Assembly: GCF_000696185.1 (NCBI RefSeq)
Contig: NZ_KK853997.1
Span: 4,196,410 to 4,260,409, forward strand
Origin: Kitasatospora cheerisanensis KCTC 2395
GTDB lineage: Bacteria; Actinomycetota; Actinomycetes; Streptomycetales; Streptomycetaceae
Direction of reading: 5' to 3'
Length of the DNA stretch: 64,000 nucleotides
In this document: piece after piece, positions 10,035 through 18,718 of the stretch
Layout of the letters: every line of letters starts with the position of its first letter
Numbering within the stretch: the stretch's first letter is position 1
Notes under the pieces: model-generated
What the model saw: only the letters and a program-made list of their open reading frames with translations
Told to the model about the DNA's origin: nothing
Databases searched by the model: none
Made by a program: the position numbers and the translations under genes

Positions 10035-10952
10035 TCAGCCGGCGACGTTCAGGGTGAGCGCCGCGGTGTGCAGCGTGCCGCCGGTCTGGAACTGCAGGAA
10101 CAGCCGCCAGTCGCCGGCCTGCGGCAGTTCGGCGTGGAAGGACAGGCTCGGGCCGCCGCCCGCCCCGGCGGTCGCCGGGTCCTCCGGGTGCAGGTGCGCG
10201 AACGCCTGGTCGCCGGCGTGGAAGGCGGTCAGGTGCGCGTACGTCTCCAGGTAGGGCTGCAGGTCGGTGACCGGCTTCCCGTCCTTGCTGACGGTGACGG
10301 TCAGCTCCCCGGCCGCGCCGGCCTTCGGCGTGCCCGCCACCGCCACGGTGTACCCGTCGACGGTGGTGCTCGCGGCGGCCGCCGGCAGCGGCACCGCGAC
10401 GGCCTGCCCGGCCACGGTGGCCGTGCGGCTGAGCACCAGGCCGGTGCCCCTGCCGCTGCCCGCGCCGGGGACGAACGAGGCGTACATCCGCCACTCGCCG
10501 GGCTGCAGGGCGGCCAGCGGGGCCGTCCAGGCGCCGTCGGCGCCGCGCACCGGGTGCAGGTGCTGGAAGCCGGACAGGTCGGAGCGGATCGCGTAGAAGT
10601 GCATCTCCTTGGTCTGCTCGGGCTGGTAGTCGGTCAGCACCTTGCCGTCCGGGCCGGTCACGGTGAACCGGTACTCGGAGCCGGCGAGCGCGCCGTCCAG
10701 GCGGTAGCCGCCCTGCTCGGCGGCCAGCCCGTCGGCGCCGTGGCCCGTGCCGGGCATACCCGCCATGCCGTCCGGGCCGTGGCTCATGCCCGGCATGTCG
10801 TGCCCGGCGGGAGAACCGGTGGCGGACGGCGCGGCGCCGTGGTCCATGCCGGGCATCGGGTCGCTGCCGCAGGCGGTCAGCGTCAGGGCGAGCGCGGCGG
10901 CTGCCGCGCCCGCCAGGAGGGCGCGGCGGGTGGTCGTGGTGGTGCGGGTCAT
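10035..10952 (-). CDS. Met/His-rich secreted lipoprotein, probable metal binding
   Basis: A 305-residue predicted lipoprotein: basic N-terminus, hydrophobic stretch, then the lipobox LTLTAC at residues about 23-28. After it comes a run of short Met/His motifs (PMPGMDHG, DMPGMSHG, GMPGTGHG) typical of copper-binding periplasmic or surface proteins. The rest is two similar beta-rich repeats, each with an FxHLHP motif (FQHLHPV and FAHLHPE), suggesting duplicated metal-binding domains. It lies 95 bases downstream of a DUF6153-like gene on the same strand, so both probably share the promoter near 11480. Copper as the metal is inferred. Confidence 0.8.
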   Translation of the reverse strand: MTRTTTTTRRALLAGAAAAALALTLTACGSDPMPGMDHGAAPSATGSPAGHDMPGMSHGPDGMAGMPGTGHGADGLAAEQGGYRLDGALAGSEYRFTVTGPDGKVLTDYQPEQTKEMHFYAIRSDLSGFQHLHPVRGADGAWTAPLAALQPGEWRMYASFVPGAGSGRGTGLVLSRTATVAGQAVAVPLPAAAASTTVDGYTVAVAGTPKAGAAGELTVTVSKDGKPVTDLQPYLETYAHLTAFHAGDQAFAHLHPEDPATAGAGGGPSLSFHAELPQAGDWRLFLQFQTGGTLHTAALTLNVAG

Positions 10953-11047
10953 CGGAGTTCGCTCCAGGGTGCGCGCGCACCGGCGGTGCGCGTTCGCGGA
11001 CAGGACGCGGCGCCCGGCGGCCCCGAGGGGACGGCCGGGTGGCGCCC

Positions 11048-11467
11048 TCACCTGCGGGTGACGCAGACCAGGGTCAGCAACTCCCGCCCGCCGTCCGGCG
11101 GCGACCGGCCGCTCTGCGCCCCGCAGCTCCGCAGCGGCCCGGCGACGGCGGGCGGCTGCGGGTGGGTCCACGGCGCGGCGGCGGCCGGCGGTCCGGTCAG
11201 CGACGAGCGGTCGCGGGCCTGGGTGGAGACGCAGTCGGCGGAGGACCGCCCGTGCGCGCCCGGCGCACCCGCGGTAACCCGCCCGCCCGTCTCCTCGGCG
11301 TGCGCCCCCCGATGCGTCATCACCTCGGCGTCCTCGGCCCGGTGGCAGCCGGCGGCGCTCGCCGGGCTCCCGTGCATCAGGAACAGCCCGAGCAGCAGGG
11401 CGCACAGCACCGCCCACCGGGCGCCCGTCCGCCCGGCGGGAGCCGTCGCCCGCCCGGTCCGCCGCAT
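11048..11467 (-). CDS. Small DUF6153-like membrane or secreted protein
   Basis: A 139-residue protein with one N-terminal hydrophobic segment (WAVLCALLLGLFLMHG) followed by SPASAAGCHRAED and a short Cys/His-bearing tail. The LFLMHG motif after a single helix is characteristic of the streptomycete DUF6153 family as I remember it; its function is unknown. I chose ATG 11467 over longer upstream options because upstream sequence looks like promoter. Pairing with a Met/His-rich lipoprotein and a palindromic operator suggests a metal response. Confidence 0.7.
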   Translation of the reverse strand: MRRTGRATAPAGRTGARWAVLCALLLGLFLMHGSPASAAGCHRAEDAEVMTHRGAHAEETGGRVTAGAPGAHGRSSADCVSTQARDRSSLTGPPAAAAPWTHPQPPAVAGPLRSCGAQSGRSPPDGGRELLTLVCVTRR

Positions 11468-11476
11468 CCGGGAAAC

Positions 11477-11495
11477 GATACCCCCACCCCGTATC
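11477..11495. promoter_or_regulatory. Possible CsoR-like operator overlapping a promoter
   Basis: GATAC and GTATC flank CCCCACCCC, giving an inverted repeat with a G/C-rich centre like the operators of copper-sensing CsoR repressors. On the minus strand a possible -10 (TATCGT) lies inside the site, seven bases before the ATG at 11467, so the repeat would block transcription of the DUF6153-like and lipoprotein genes. The regulator is inferred from motif style and gene content. Confidence 0.4.
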
Positions 11496-11576
11496 TGTGG
11501 AGGGTAAGAACCCGCGGGGGCGCCGCCGACAGTTGACGAGACGTCAGACGTCACGGCCGCCAGGCACGGTACGGGT

Positions 11577-12011
11577 ATGACCGGCTGTTCCCGTTCGATG
11601 ACGAATCACCGAGTCGACGTCCGGGTCGGTGTTCAGAGCGGCCTGGTCAACCACCTGCCCGCGGTCCCGCACTTCACCGTGCCGATCGTCCACCCCGCCG
11701 CCCCCCGCCGCCCCGTGCAAACCGCCACCACCGAGGCCCCGAGCGCCCCGGCCGCCACCCCGTCGACGCCGGCCGGCCCGACGCGGACCGCGGGCGGGAA
11801 GGAGGCGGCCGTTCCGGCCGCCGTGCCGGCCGCCCTGACCGCGGCCGGCTCGCCGACCCCGTCCTCCACCCCGGTCGGCGCCGGGAACCTCGCCTCCACC
11901 GGCGGCGGCTCCGGCTCGACCCCGATGCTGATCGGCGGCACCGTCCTCGTGCTGCTCGGCGCCGGCGGCGTCGCGTTGGCGGCCCGCCGTCGGGCGGCCC
12001 ACCGCGGCTGA
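11577..12011 (+). CDS. Small LAxTG surface protein candidate
   Basis: A 144-residue ORF whose C-terminus is a textbook cell-wall sorting signal: Pro/Thr/Ala-rich linker, NLASTG, a hydrophobic helix (MLIGGTVLVLLGAGGVALA) and a basic tail ARRRAAHRG. In Streptomyces, LAxTG is the motif used by class E sortases. What is odd is that no N-terminal signal peptide is visible; residues 1-45 are polar. Either the start is wrong, the gene has lost its 5' end, or another route is used. The first dozen codons have low GC3, which also questions the start. Confidence 0.55.
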   Translation: MTGCSRSMTNHRVDVRVGVQSGLVNHLPAVPHFTVPIVHPAAPRRPVQTATTEAPSAPAATPSTPAGPTRTAGGKEAAVPAAVPAALTAAGSPTPSSTPVGAGNLASTGGGSGSTPMLIGGTVLVLLGAGGVALAARRRAAHRG

Positions 12012-12151
12012 CCGAAATCAGGTCAACTCCCTTTGCCGCGAAGCCCGTTGCGGTGTTCGGGGCGAAGGGCCGCAGGGCATTCCGGTTCGCGTGTTCGAAC
12101 CGGTCCGCCTAGAGTTCCGCCGACGAAGCAAGCGGACGGATCGGGGAGAAC

Positions 12152-13138
12152 GTGGCGGGCAGGCGGGCGGCAGGCAGTGCGGACGCGATGAGAGACCCGG
12201 CGGTCGGGGGCGCGGAAGCGGCGTACTGGCGGGCCATGACGGAGGCGGACGAGCGGGAGGCCCGCCGCAAGCGGACCCTCGGCATCACCGCGCTGGCCAC
12301 CGGACTGGTGGCGGTCGGCGCGATGGTCGCGGTCGCCGTAATGGTGCAGGACTCCGCCGACGGCCCGTCAACACCCAGGACCGCCGCGGCCGGTGCCACC
12401 GCGTCCCCGACCGCCAAGCCCTCCGCGAGCGCGGGCGGGAAGAACGGCCAGGGCGGCCAGGACGGTCAGACCGGCCAGGCCGGCCACGAGGACGCCGGCG
12501 CGGGCGGCTCCGACGCGGTGCCCGGCCTCAAGCTCGGCAGCGCCGCGAAGGTCGGCGCCGCCGACGGCCGCGACGGCAAGGCGCTGCAACTGACCGGCAC
12601 CGGCGACGGGTTCGCGGAGGCCGCCGGCGCGTCCGTGGACACCACGAAGGACTTCACCGTCTCCGCCGTGGTCCGCAACGACGCGGCCAGCGCGTCCAAG
12701 GCGGCGGTGTCGCAGAACGGCGAGCAGTTCTTCTCCTTCTACCTGGGCCGCGAGGACGCCGGCGCCAACAAGAACCGCTGGGTCTTCAAGGTGCAGACCG
12801 CCAACGAGACCGGCAAGACCGCGACGGCGCTGTCCACCGCGGCCGCCGCCACCGGGCGCTGGACCACCCTGACCGGCGTCTACAACGCCAAGGCGAAGAC
12901 CATCTCGCTGTACGTGGACGGCACCCTCGCCCAGACCACCCCCGCGCCCTCGATCGTGACCGGCACCGGCCCGCTGGAGCTCGGCCGGGCCCGTTACAAG
13001 TCGGCCTGGGCGGACGCCTGGAACGGCTCGATCACCGACGTCCAGGTGTGGAAGAAGGCGCTGACGGCCGATCAGGTCTCCAAGGCGGCCACCGGGAAGC
13101 CCGGCGAGGCCCCGGCGGCGAACCTGCTCGGATCCTGA
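12152..13138 (+). CDS. Membrane-anchored LamG-domain protein
   Basis: A 328-residue protein: a 50-residue cytoplasmic N-terminus rich in charged residues, one membrane helix (ALATGLVAVGAMVAVAVMV), a Ser/Gly/Gln linker with repeated GQDGQTGQ-like units, and a C-terminal LamG / concanavalin-like jelly roll (about residues 130-315, with the typical SLYVDGTLAQTT and ITDVQVWKKALTADQV segments). Such domains bind carbohydrate or protein outside the cell; the ligand is unknown. GTG 12152 follows GGGGAGAA. A strong hairpin at 13143-13194 terminates it. Confidence 0.85.
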   Translation: MAGRRAAGSADAMRDPAVGGAEAAYWRAMTEADEREARRKRTLGITALATGLVAVGAMVAVAVMVQDSADGPSTPRTAAAGATASPTAKPSASAGGKNGQGGQDGQTGQAGHEDAGAGGSDAVPGLKLGSAAKVGAADGRDGKALQLTGTGDGFAEAAGASVDTTKDFTVSAVVRNDAASASKAAVSQNGEQFFSFYLGREDAGANKNRWVFKVQTANETGKTATALSTAAAATGRWTTLTGVYNAKAKTISLYVDGTLAQTTPAPSIVTGTGPLELGRARYKSAWADAWNGSITDVQVWKKALTADQVSKAATGKPGEAPAANLLGS

Positions 13139-13142
13139 GCCC

Positions 13143-13194
13143 GGGCGCACGGAAGGGGGCCGGCGGATCGCCGCCGGCCCCCTTCCGTGCGCCC
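13143..13194. terminator. Bidirectional rho-independent-type terminator
   Basis: A perfect 24-base stem (13143-13166 with 13171-13194) around an ATCG loop, between two convergent genes ending at 13138 and 13204. It lacks a T-tract, as usual in high-GC actinomycetes. Confidence 0.9.
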
Positions 13195-13203
13195 TCGCGG
13201 GCC

Positions 13204-14271
13204 TCAGCCCAGGCCGTTGACCTTCTTGTACTCGAGCGCGTACGCCAGCTTGCCCGGCTTGGCGTCCGAGTACGGCTTGCTCAGCTTGTCGAACTCGCCC
13301 TTGTTGGCGGCCTTCCCGGCGTTCCACTGGTCCAGCGCGGCCAGGTCGCCGGCGGTGAAGCCGGAGCCGACCACGGTGCTCTTCGGCAGCGCGGTCATCG
13401 CCTGGGTGGTGGCCTTCACGGCGGCCAGGTAGCCGGTCAGGTCCGACCGGTTCCACCCGGACAGGTCGACCGGGGCGGCGTCCCGGATCCAGCTGCCCCA
13501 GTAGAACTCCTGGAACGGCACCGAGTTCTGGGTGTAGCCGATGTCGCGGCCGAAGTAGAGCAGGCTGCGGTACTTGTCGTCCTGGAAGTTGGCCAGCCCG
13601 ACCGAGGTCGGCAGCTTGTTGATCTTCACCGGGTTGCCCTGCGGGTCGCTCAGGTACACCCACTTGTTGGCCTGCATCCGCGCCCAGAAGTCCTTCTGGG
13701 TGAGGGTGCTCAGGTTCGCCAGCACCCGCAGCCGCACGTGCAGGTCCGCGCCGCCGTCCGGGGTCTCGTAGAAGGCGGTCAGCGTGTGGTGGCCGTCCGT
13801 CAGGAACGGCTCGCCGCCGGGGCCGATCACCACGGTCTTCATCGCGGCCTCGCTGTCCGCGGTCTCCCCGCCGACCGGCAGCGTGCAGGTGAACGAGGAC
13901 GGGTCGTCCAGCCGCGCGCCCGGCTGCACCGCGACCGCCTCGATCCGGCCGTCCGCCTCGCACCAGTCGCTGAACTTCTTGTTGACCGCGTCCTTGCCGA
14001 GCGTGTACCGGCCGAGCTTGTAGTACACCTCGTCGTACCCGAGCGAGGGCTGCGTCGGGTGGACGTCGCCGATCCGCACGTCCAGCAGCTCCCCGGGCTC
14101 GGCGCACAGGTACCCGGCGAACGGCGTGTGCCGGTTGTCGTGCCCGCAGAACGACGGACGCTGCCCCGGGGCGCCGGGCGCGGCCACCGCGCTCGGCGCC
14201 GTGGCGGCAACAGTGACCAGGGCCGCGCCGACCGCCAACAGCGGTACCGCGGACGGGACTCGGAATCGCAT
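13204..14271 (-). CDS. Secreted ParB/Srx-fold protein
   Basis: A 355-residue exported protein with a clear signal peptide (LLAVGAALVTVAATAPSAVAA). The mature part resembles the ParB/sulfiredoxin-fold family ParBc_2 (putative ParB-like nuclease): DVHPTQPSLGYDEVYYK, then FLTDGHHTLTAFYE, the conserved DGHH nucleotide-binding motif, with Cys residues at the N-terminus of the mature chain. The family has no settled role; nuclease or nucleotide-dependent activity is suggested by fold only. ATG 14271 has AGGGAG upstream. It is divergent from the toxin-like unit at 14528. Confidence 0.75.
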   Translation of the reverse strand: MRFRVPSAVPLLAVGAALVTVAATAPSAVAAPGAPGQRPSFCGHDNRHTPFAGYLCAEPGELLDVRIGDVHPTQPSLGYDEVYYKLGRYTLGKDAVNKKFSDWCEADGRIEAVAVQPGARLDDPSSFTCTLPVGGETADSEAAMKTVVIGPGGEPFLTDGHHTLTAFYETPDGGADLHVRLRVLANLSTLTQKDFWARMQANKWVYLSDPQGNPVKINKLPTSVGLANFQDDKYRSLLYFGRDIGYTQNSVPFQEFYWGSWIRDAAPVDLSGWNRSDLTGYLAAVKATTQAMTALPKSTVVGSGFTAGDLAALDQWNAGKAANKGEFDKLSKPYSDAKPGKLAYALEYKKVNGLG

Positions 14272-14527
14272 GACACTCCCTGCGAAGCATGGCTGAATGT
14301 GCCCGTGAGCGTCGCAGCGGCCGGCCAACACGCGGTAACCCCGCCATGGCGTCCCGGAGAACGCGGATGAACGATCCCCGCCGGCCCGGCCGCGACGTCG
14401 CCTGCGGCCCGCATCACTCCGACCGTCCTCCCCCGGATGGTCATGGTTTCGGAAAGTCCGCTCTTCCCGGGCCGTCTCGGATCTACGTTCGAACGGATAT
14501 GTGGATGCCGTCGGGGGAGGGCGTGGC

Positions 14528-15253
14528 ATGGCGATCGAGCTGCCCGGTGAAGTGGTGGAGTTCCTGTCGTTCATCGGGATCAACTGGCCCACGGTGAACG
14601 AGGACAAGGTGCGCGAGTTCGCGTCCCATGTGCGGGAGTTCGCGCAGAACGTGGAGTCGGTGCACCAGCAGTCGACGTCGACGATCCAGCAGTTGGGGCA
14701 GGCGTACGAGGGGGCGTCGTACGAGGCGTTGCTGGCGAAGTGGGCGTCGCTGTCGGACAGTCACCTGAACGAGTTGGTGCAGGCGTGCCATGTGGTGGCG
14801 CAGGCGCTGGACGTCGCGGCGGACGTGATCGTGGCGATGAAGGTGGAGACGATCGGTGAGCTGATCGCGTTGGCGGCGGCGTTCGTGGCGGACCAGGCGG
14901 CGGCGGTGGCGACGTTCGGTGCGGCGGAGGCGGCGGTGATCCTGATTGAGGAGACCGCGAAGCGTCTGATCAATTATCTGGAACAGCAGTTGGAGCAGTA
15001 CATCATCGCGCAGGTGGTGGAGGCGGCGATCGGTCCGCTGGTGGACACGGTGGCGAACGCGGTGCAGGGGATGGTGTTCCAGGCGGCGGAGGCGGCGCTG
15101 GGGGTGTCGTCCGGTGGCGGGGGCGGCACCGGCTTTCGGATCGACCCGGCCGCACTGGAGACGCACGCCCGCATGATGCACGACCATGCCGAGGCAGTCG
15201 CAGGCCACGCGCAGGCGTTCGGGGCCAAGGCCGGAGCGGTGAGCTTCGCGTGA
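14528..15253 (+). CDS. CpnT-N/WXG100-like type VII secretion substrate domain protein
   Basis: A 241-residue, almost entirely helical protein. The start IELPGEVVEFLSFIGINWP and the following helical hairpin match the CpnT-like N-terminal / WXG100-type domain that marks ESX (type VII) secreted polymorphic toxins in Actinobacteria, including a Trp in the turn (LLAKWASLSDSHL). Usually this domain is fused to a toxin; here the chain stops after a Gly linker and a short helical tail. GGGGGAGGG precedes ATG 14528. Its stop overlaps the next start (GTGA at 15250-15253), so the two products are translationally coupled. Confidence 0.8.
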   Translation: MAIELPGEVVEFLSFIGINWPTVNEDKVREFASHVREFAQNVESVHQQSTSTIQQLGQAYEGASYEALLAKWASLSDSHLNELVQACHVVAQALDVAADVIVAMKVETIGELIALAAAFVADQAAAVATFGAAEAAVILIEETAKRLINYLEQQLEQYIIAQVVEAAIGPLVDTVANAVQGMVFQAAEAALGVSSGGGGGTGFRIDPAALETHARMMHDHAEAVAGHAQAFGAKAGAVSFA

Positions 15254-15954
15254 CCAATCGGATCGTGAAGGCCCTGGAAGACGGGGCGGAGAAGCTCGGC
15301 AAAGCCCTCGCCGAGGATGCCGGCAAGGCCGTGTCGAAGCTCTACCAGGAGACCGGGGCGAACCTCCGGAAGGTCGCCAAGAACACCGCGGAGGTCGAGG
15401 AGAAGCACGCGGCCGAACTCAAGAAGATCCTCGAGGACGGAAAGACGGACGCCCGCCCGGTCGCGCTGTCCGGCAAGGGACACGCGCCCGGCCACGGAGC
15501 GAGTCCGGCCGGGCCGCCCTGGCCCGTGGTCGACGGTGTCGCGGGCGCGGCGCGGGGAAAGAGCCTGAACCCGCCCCACCGGAGGCACACGCTGGCAGGG
15601 GTGAAGGGCGGTCAGGTCAAGGCGGAGAACAGTGTCATCCTGCGTGGATACGAGAAGGACGTGCACGACGACGTCGCGCAGATCGCGGCCGGCCGCGCGC
15701 ACTGGAACGCGCAGACCCAGCGCTACGAGATCAACGGCCGGAGCTACGGCGTCGAGCCGCACGGAACCGTGTTCCCGGACTCCGGTGTCGGAATCGTCAA
15801 CATGGACCGGAACGAGTACGCGGCGCTGAAGGAGCTGGCCAAGGCCGACGGAGACCCGTCGAAGGTGCCGGCATTCACCAGGGATCCCCGGTTCCGCGAC
15901 AATCCGCACGTGATCACCAAGGCCCACGCCGTCTACCACGGGAAACACAAATGA
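15250..15954 (+). CDS. Unknown protein, candidate toxin of the type VII-linked unit
   Basis: A 234-residue protein I do not recognise. Residues 1-70 form charged amphipathic helices (AEVEEKHAAELKKILEDG), 70-100 a Gly/Pro linker, and 100-234 a compact domain with several conserved-looking polar residues: ENSVILRGYEKDVHDDV, EINGRSYGVEPHGTVFPDSG and a His-rich end NPHVITKAHAVYHGKHK. The order helical linker, flexible linker, small basic C-terminal domain is that of a polymorphic toxin tip, and the gene is coupled on both sides (GTGA before, ATGA after). An enzymatic activity cannot be named from sequence. Confidence 0.65.
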   Translation: MTNRIVKALEDGAEKLGKALAEDAGKAVSKLYQETGANLRKVAKNTAEVEEKHAAELKKILEDGKTDARPVALSGKGHAPGHGASPAGPPWPVVDGVAGAARGKSLNPPHRRHTLAGVKGGQVKAENSVILRGYEKDVHDDVAQIAAGRAHWNAQTQRYEINGRSYGVEPHGTVFPDSGVGIVNMDRNEYAALKELAKADGDPSKVPAFTRDPRFRDNPHVITKAHAVYHGKHK

Positions 15955-16850
15955 CGTACAACGTGCTCCTCACCAGCATGCTGTCGCGAGACCGCGTCGC
16001 CGCCGTCCTCGCGGAGCTGTTCCGGCAGCCGCTGGACGAGGTCGATGTCGCAGGCGCGGACGACTACGACCACCGGAACTGGGACGCGACCGTCAGTTGC
16101 ACCTACGAGCCGGTCCACGGCGACGTCTCCTGGGCACTCGACATCTACGTACCCGACGGACACCCGGATCGCCCGGCCGAGGCCGAACTGGCGGCGGCGC
16201 TGGCCGAGGCGCTGGGGCAGCCGGTCCTGTTCCCCGCGGCGGAGCAGCTGCCGAGTGCCTACTGGCTGGCGGCGCCGCACGGCCTGCTGACCCGGGCCCG
16301 GCTGTACGAGTCGGACGAGGAAGAAGCCGGGTTCACCATCGACGCGGTCGGCCGCGCGGTGCCCGGACTCCCGAACGTACCGGTGGAGCCGCAGTCCGAA
16401 GTGATCCGGGAGCACCGGGTCGCCACTCCCGTCAGCGATGCGTTCAGTGCCTGGGTCGCCGAACGCAGGACCGGGAACGCCGCATCGGGCGGCGAGCAGA
16501 CAGAGGGCGAGTGGTACGCCCGGACCCGGCTGGGCGCTTGGGAGTCCCTCGTCACCCGTATGTCGACAGGGTGGCCGCCCGACGGCTGGTACCCCGTCGC
16601 CTTCTACCAGGAGGACCTGGCACTGCGGGACGACCTGACGCAGACGGCCACCCAACTCGACGGGGAGAGCGCGGTTCGCTTCGCCGAGGCCCTTGCCCTG
16701 GTCGACGACGCTTTCCGCGTTCGGACCGTCGAGGACAGGGGCACGGCTCTCGCCGAAGCAACGGGTCTGCCGCGTCTCGAGCTCGCGCTGCGCGGCTGGT
16801 GGTGGCAGCGCCGCCCCGAGCCGGTTCCCTGGCCGCGACCCGGTGAATGA
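15951..16850 (+). CDS. Candidate immunity protein
   Basis: A 299-residue soluble, acidic protein with no signal peptide or membrane helix. The N-terminal half (to about residue 150) reads like a small alpha/beta domain seen in streptomycete proteins next to toxin genes (LAEALGQPVLFPAAEQLPSA, ARLYESDEEEAGFTIDAV); the C-terminal half is helical and less familiar. Its ATG overlaps the stop of the candidate toxin (ATGA at 15951), the classic arrangement for toxin then immunity gene. The role is inferred from position and acidity, not from a recognised family. Confidence 0.6.
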   Translation: MTYNVLLTSMLSRDRVAAVLAELFRQPLDEVDVAGADDYDHRNWDATVSCTYEPVHGDVSWALDIYVPDGHPDRPAEAELAAALAEALGQPVLFPAAEQLPSAYWLAAPHGLLTRARLYESDEEEAGFTIDAVGRAVPGLPNVPVEPQSEVIREHRVATPVSDAFSAWVAERRTGNAASGGEQTEGEWYARTRLGAWESLVTRMSTGWPPDGWYPVAFYQEDLALRDDLTQTATQLDGESAVRFAEALALVDDAFRVRTVEDRGTALAEATGLPRLELALRGWWWQRRPEPVPWPRPGE

Positions 16851-16956
16851 GCCAGGTCGGAGGCCTCTGCCGACCCCGGTGCCCGTACCGCCTGTTGAAC
16901 GGGCACCGGTCCAACACCACAAGTGAACGCAGCCGGCCGGCTGTTGTGACGCAAGG

Positions 16957-18272
16957 TCAGCTGTGCGCACCCCGGCGACGGCGGAGGGCGACCAGGGTCG
17001 CGGCGCCGCCGGCCACCAGGGCGAGGCCGCCGCCCACCGCGGGGACCAGGCCGTCCGCGCCGGTGCTGGCCAGCGTGCCGGAGGTGGTGGTGCCGGGGGT
17101 GGTGCCGGTGACGACCGGGGCGCTCGTCGTCGCGGCCGGGGAACCGGTCGGGGTCGGGGTCGGCGACGGGGCCGGGGTCTCCGTGGCGCTCGGTGCAGGG
17201 CTGCTCGGGGCCGGGGAGGTGGGGGCCGGGGAGGTCGCCGGGTCGGTCGGCTCCGGGGTCGGGGTCGGGGTCGGCGCCGGGGAAGGGTCGGCGCCGGGGT
17301 GGTGCCCAGGAAGGCGAAGGTGCGGTGCGCCTCCGGGTTGCCGGCGCCCCAGGTGAGGATCTGGTACTCGGCCCGGACGTCCACCTTCCAGCTCACCAGC
17401 TCCGGCTGGGCGGCCAGGGTGTAGGAGACGGTGGTGTCACCGGCGGGGAGGTCGCACCAGATGATCGTTGTCGGAGAGTTGAGCTCGCTCGTCACGTGGT
17501 TGCAGGAGCCCGCGGGGGACGCCGTCGCGTCGGTGACCTTCACGCCGATCGGGGTCGGGAAGTAGGGCCAAGTGGGCTGACCCGCGGCGCTGTTGAAGTG
17601 GAGCTGGAGCTTGCCTGGGTCCACCGCGTGCACCGTCACCTGCTGGGTGACCGACGTGCCCGCCGGCAGGTCCGGGGCCGTCAGCTTGACGGTGTTCCGG
17701 GCCACGTGCCCGGGCGTCTCCACGGTGACCTTCGCGGCCGCCTTGCTCGCGGGGCCGCCGGCCGGGCTGCTGCCCGCCGTCTTCACCTCGGCCACGGCGT
17801 CCGCGACGTTCCCGCCCCGCGGCACGAAGACCGCGCCGTAGTAGGCGACCGTCCCGTCCGGCACGGAGTCGCCGACGGCGATCAGCGGCGAGGCGAAGAT
17901 GTTGGGCGGGGCGGAGTCGCAGGTGTAGACGCCCGCGGTGCCGGTCACCGTCGCACAGGTCGAGTTCTCGAACCGGGTGCTCAGGTCGACGCTGATCCCG
18001 GCCGGGAGCTGGAGCGGGGCGGCGGCGTCGGTCAGCGGCTTCGCGCTCACGGCGTAGACCCAGGTGCCGTCCGCGATGCCGTACACGCTTCCGGGCGCCA
18101 ACGGGCGGCTGTACTCGCCCGGTTGGAGCACGAGGTCCTTGAGCTGGAACGTCACGGGCTGCGGGTCCGCCTGGGCCGCCCCGGCGAAGGCGAGGGTCGT
18201 CCCGGCGCCGAGCGCGGCGACCGCGATCCCGGCACTCAGCCTGCGGCGTGAGGCACTTCTGGCCATGCGCAT
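16957..18272 (-). CDS. Secreted LAxTG cell-wall-anchored protein, one apparent frameshift
   Basis: Starts at ATG 18272 (GAGGA eight bases upstream) with a long signal peptide ending ALGAGTTLAFAGAAQA. The mature region is a beta-rich, Cys-bearing domain of about 310 residues that I do not recognise. The frame from 18272 breaks near 17285 into an Arg/Pro tail; in the next frame a Pro/Thr/Ser linker leads to TLASTGADG, a membrane helix and the basic tail RRRRGAHS, stop at 16957. One extra base in the CCCC run near 17290-17300 joins them as a 438-residue sortase substrate with LAxTG motif. Confidence 0.8.
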
Positions 18273-18459
18273 CTCTGTCTTCCTCGAAGTCGAATGGCCG
18301 CGGCTCGACCGCGGCGGCGCGAGGTCCCCCCTGCGCGCGGACGCAGCGTAGTCGAATCCGGTACGAACAGAGAACGCAATTCCCCCACCGGCCACGACCG
18401 TTGAGCCCCCTCCCGAACCGGCCCGGACGGCCGCCGGAATCGGGCGCGCCCTCCGGTCC

Positions 18460-18607
18460 CGGTGATCCTCCCATCCACCGGTGGAGCGAGGGACGGAAGA
18501 CCTGGCGGCTGGCCGGGGAGTTGGAGTCCGCCGGGTCGGTGCCGACGCCGACGGCAGCAGCCTGTGCGACCGAGCGGATCCGGCTCGGGAAAGCTGGTGA
18601 CCTCGGT
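18460..18607 (+). pseudogene. Remnant of a luciferase-like monooxygenase gene
   Basis: About 150 bases match the start of the intact gene at 19982: the same GTGATCCTCC, ATCCACCGGTGGAGCGAGG and, after an internal loss of some 60 bases, GGGTCGGTGCCGACG and GACCGAGCGGATCCGG follow in the same order. One C is missing in the first block and the copy ends near CTGGTGACCTCG. It is therefore a decayed or partial duplicate. The rest of the gap 18273-18718 holds no gene I can support. Confidence 0.75.
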
Positions 18608-18718
18608 CGAGCCTCGTTCACCCATCACCGTCTGTCGTACATCACTTGGTACTCCTGTGCGCCGACGCTCCGGATTCCGGAGGTTCGGGTGCTGTCGACG
18701 GCAGCGCTCCGCCCGGTA

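Noticed and set aside
9143..10057. Open frame on the plus strand over the HAD gene
   Set aside because: Low-complexity Gly/Asp/Val translation with no domain; the minus-strand HAD motifs are decisive.
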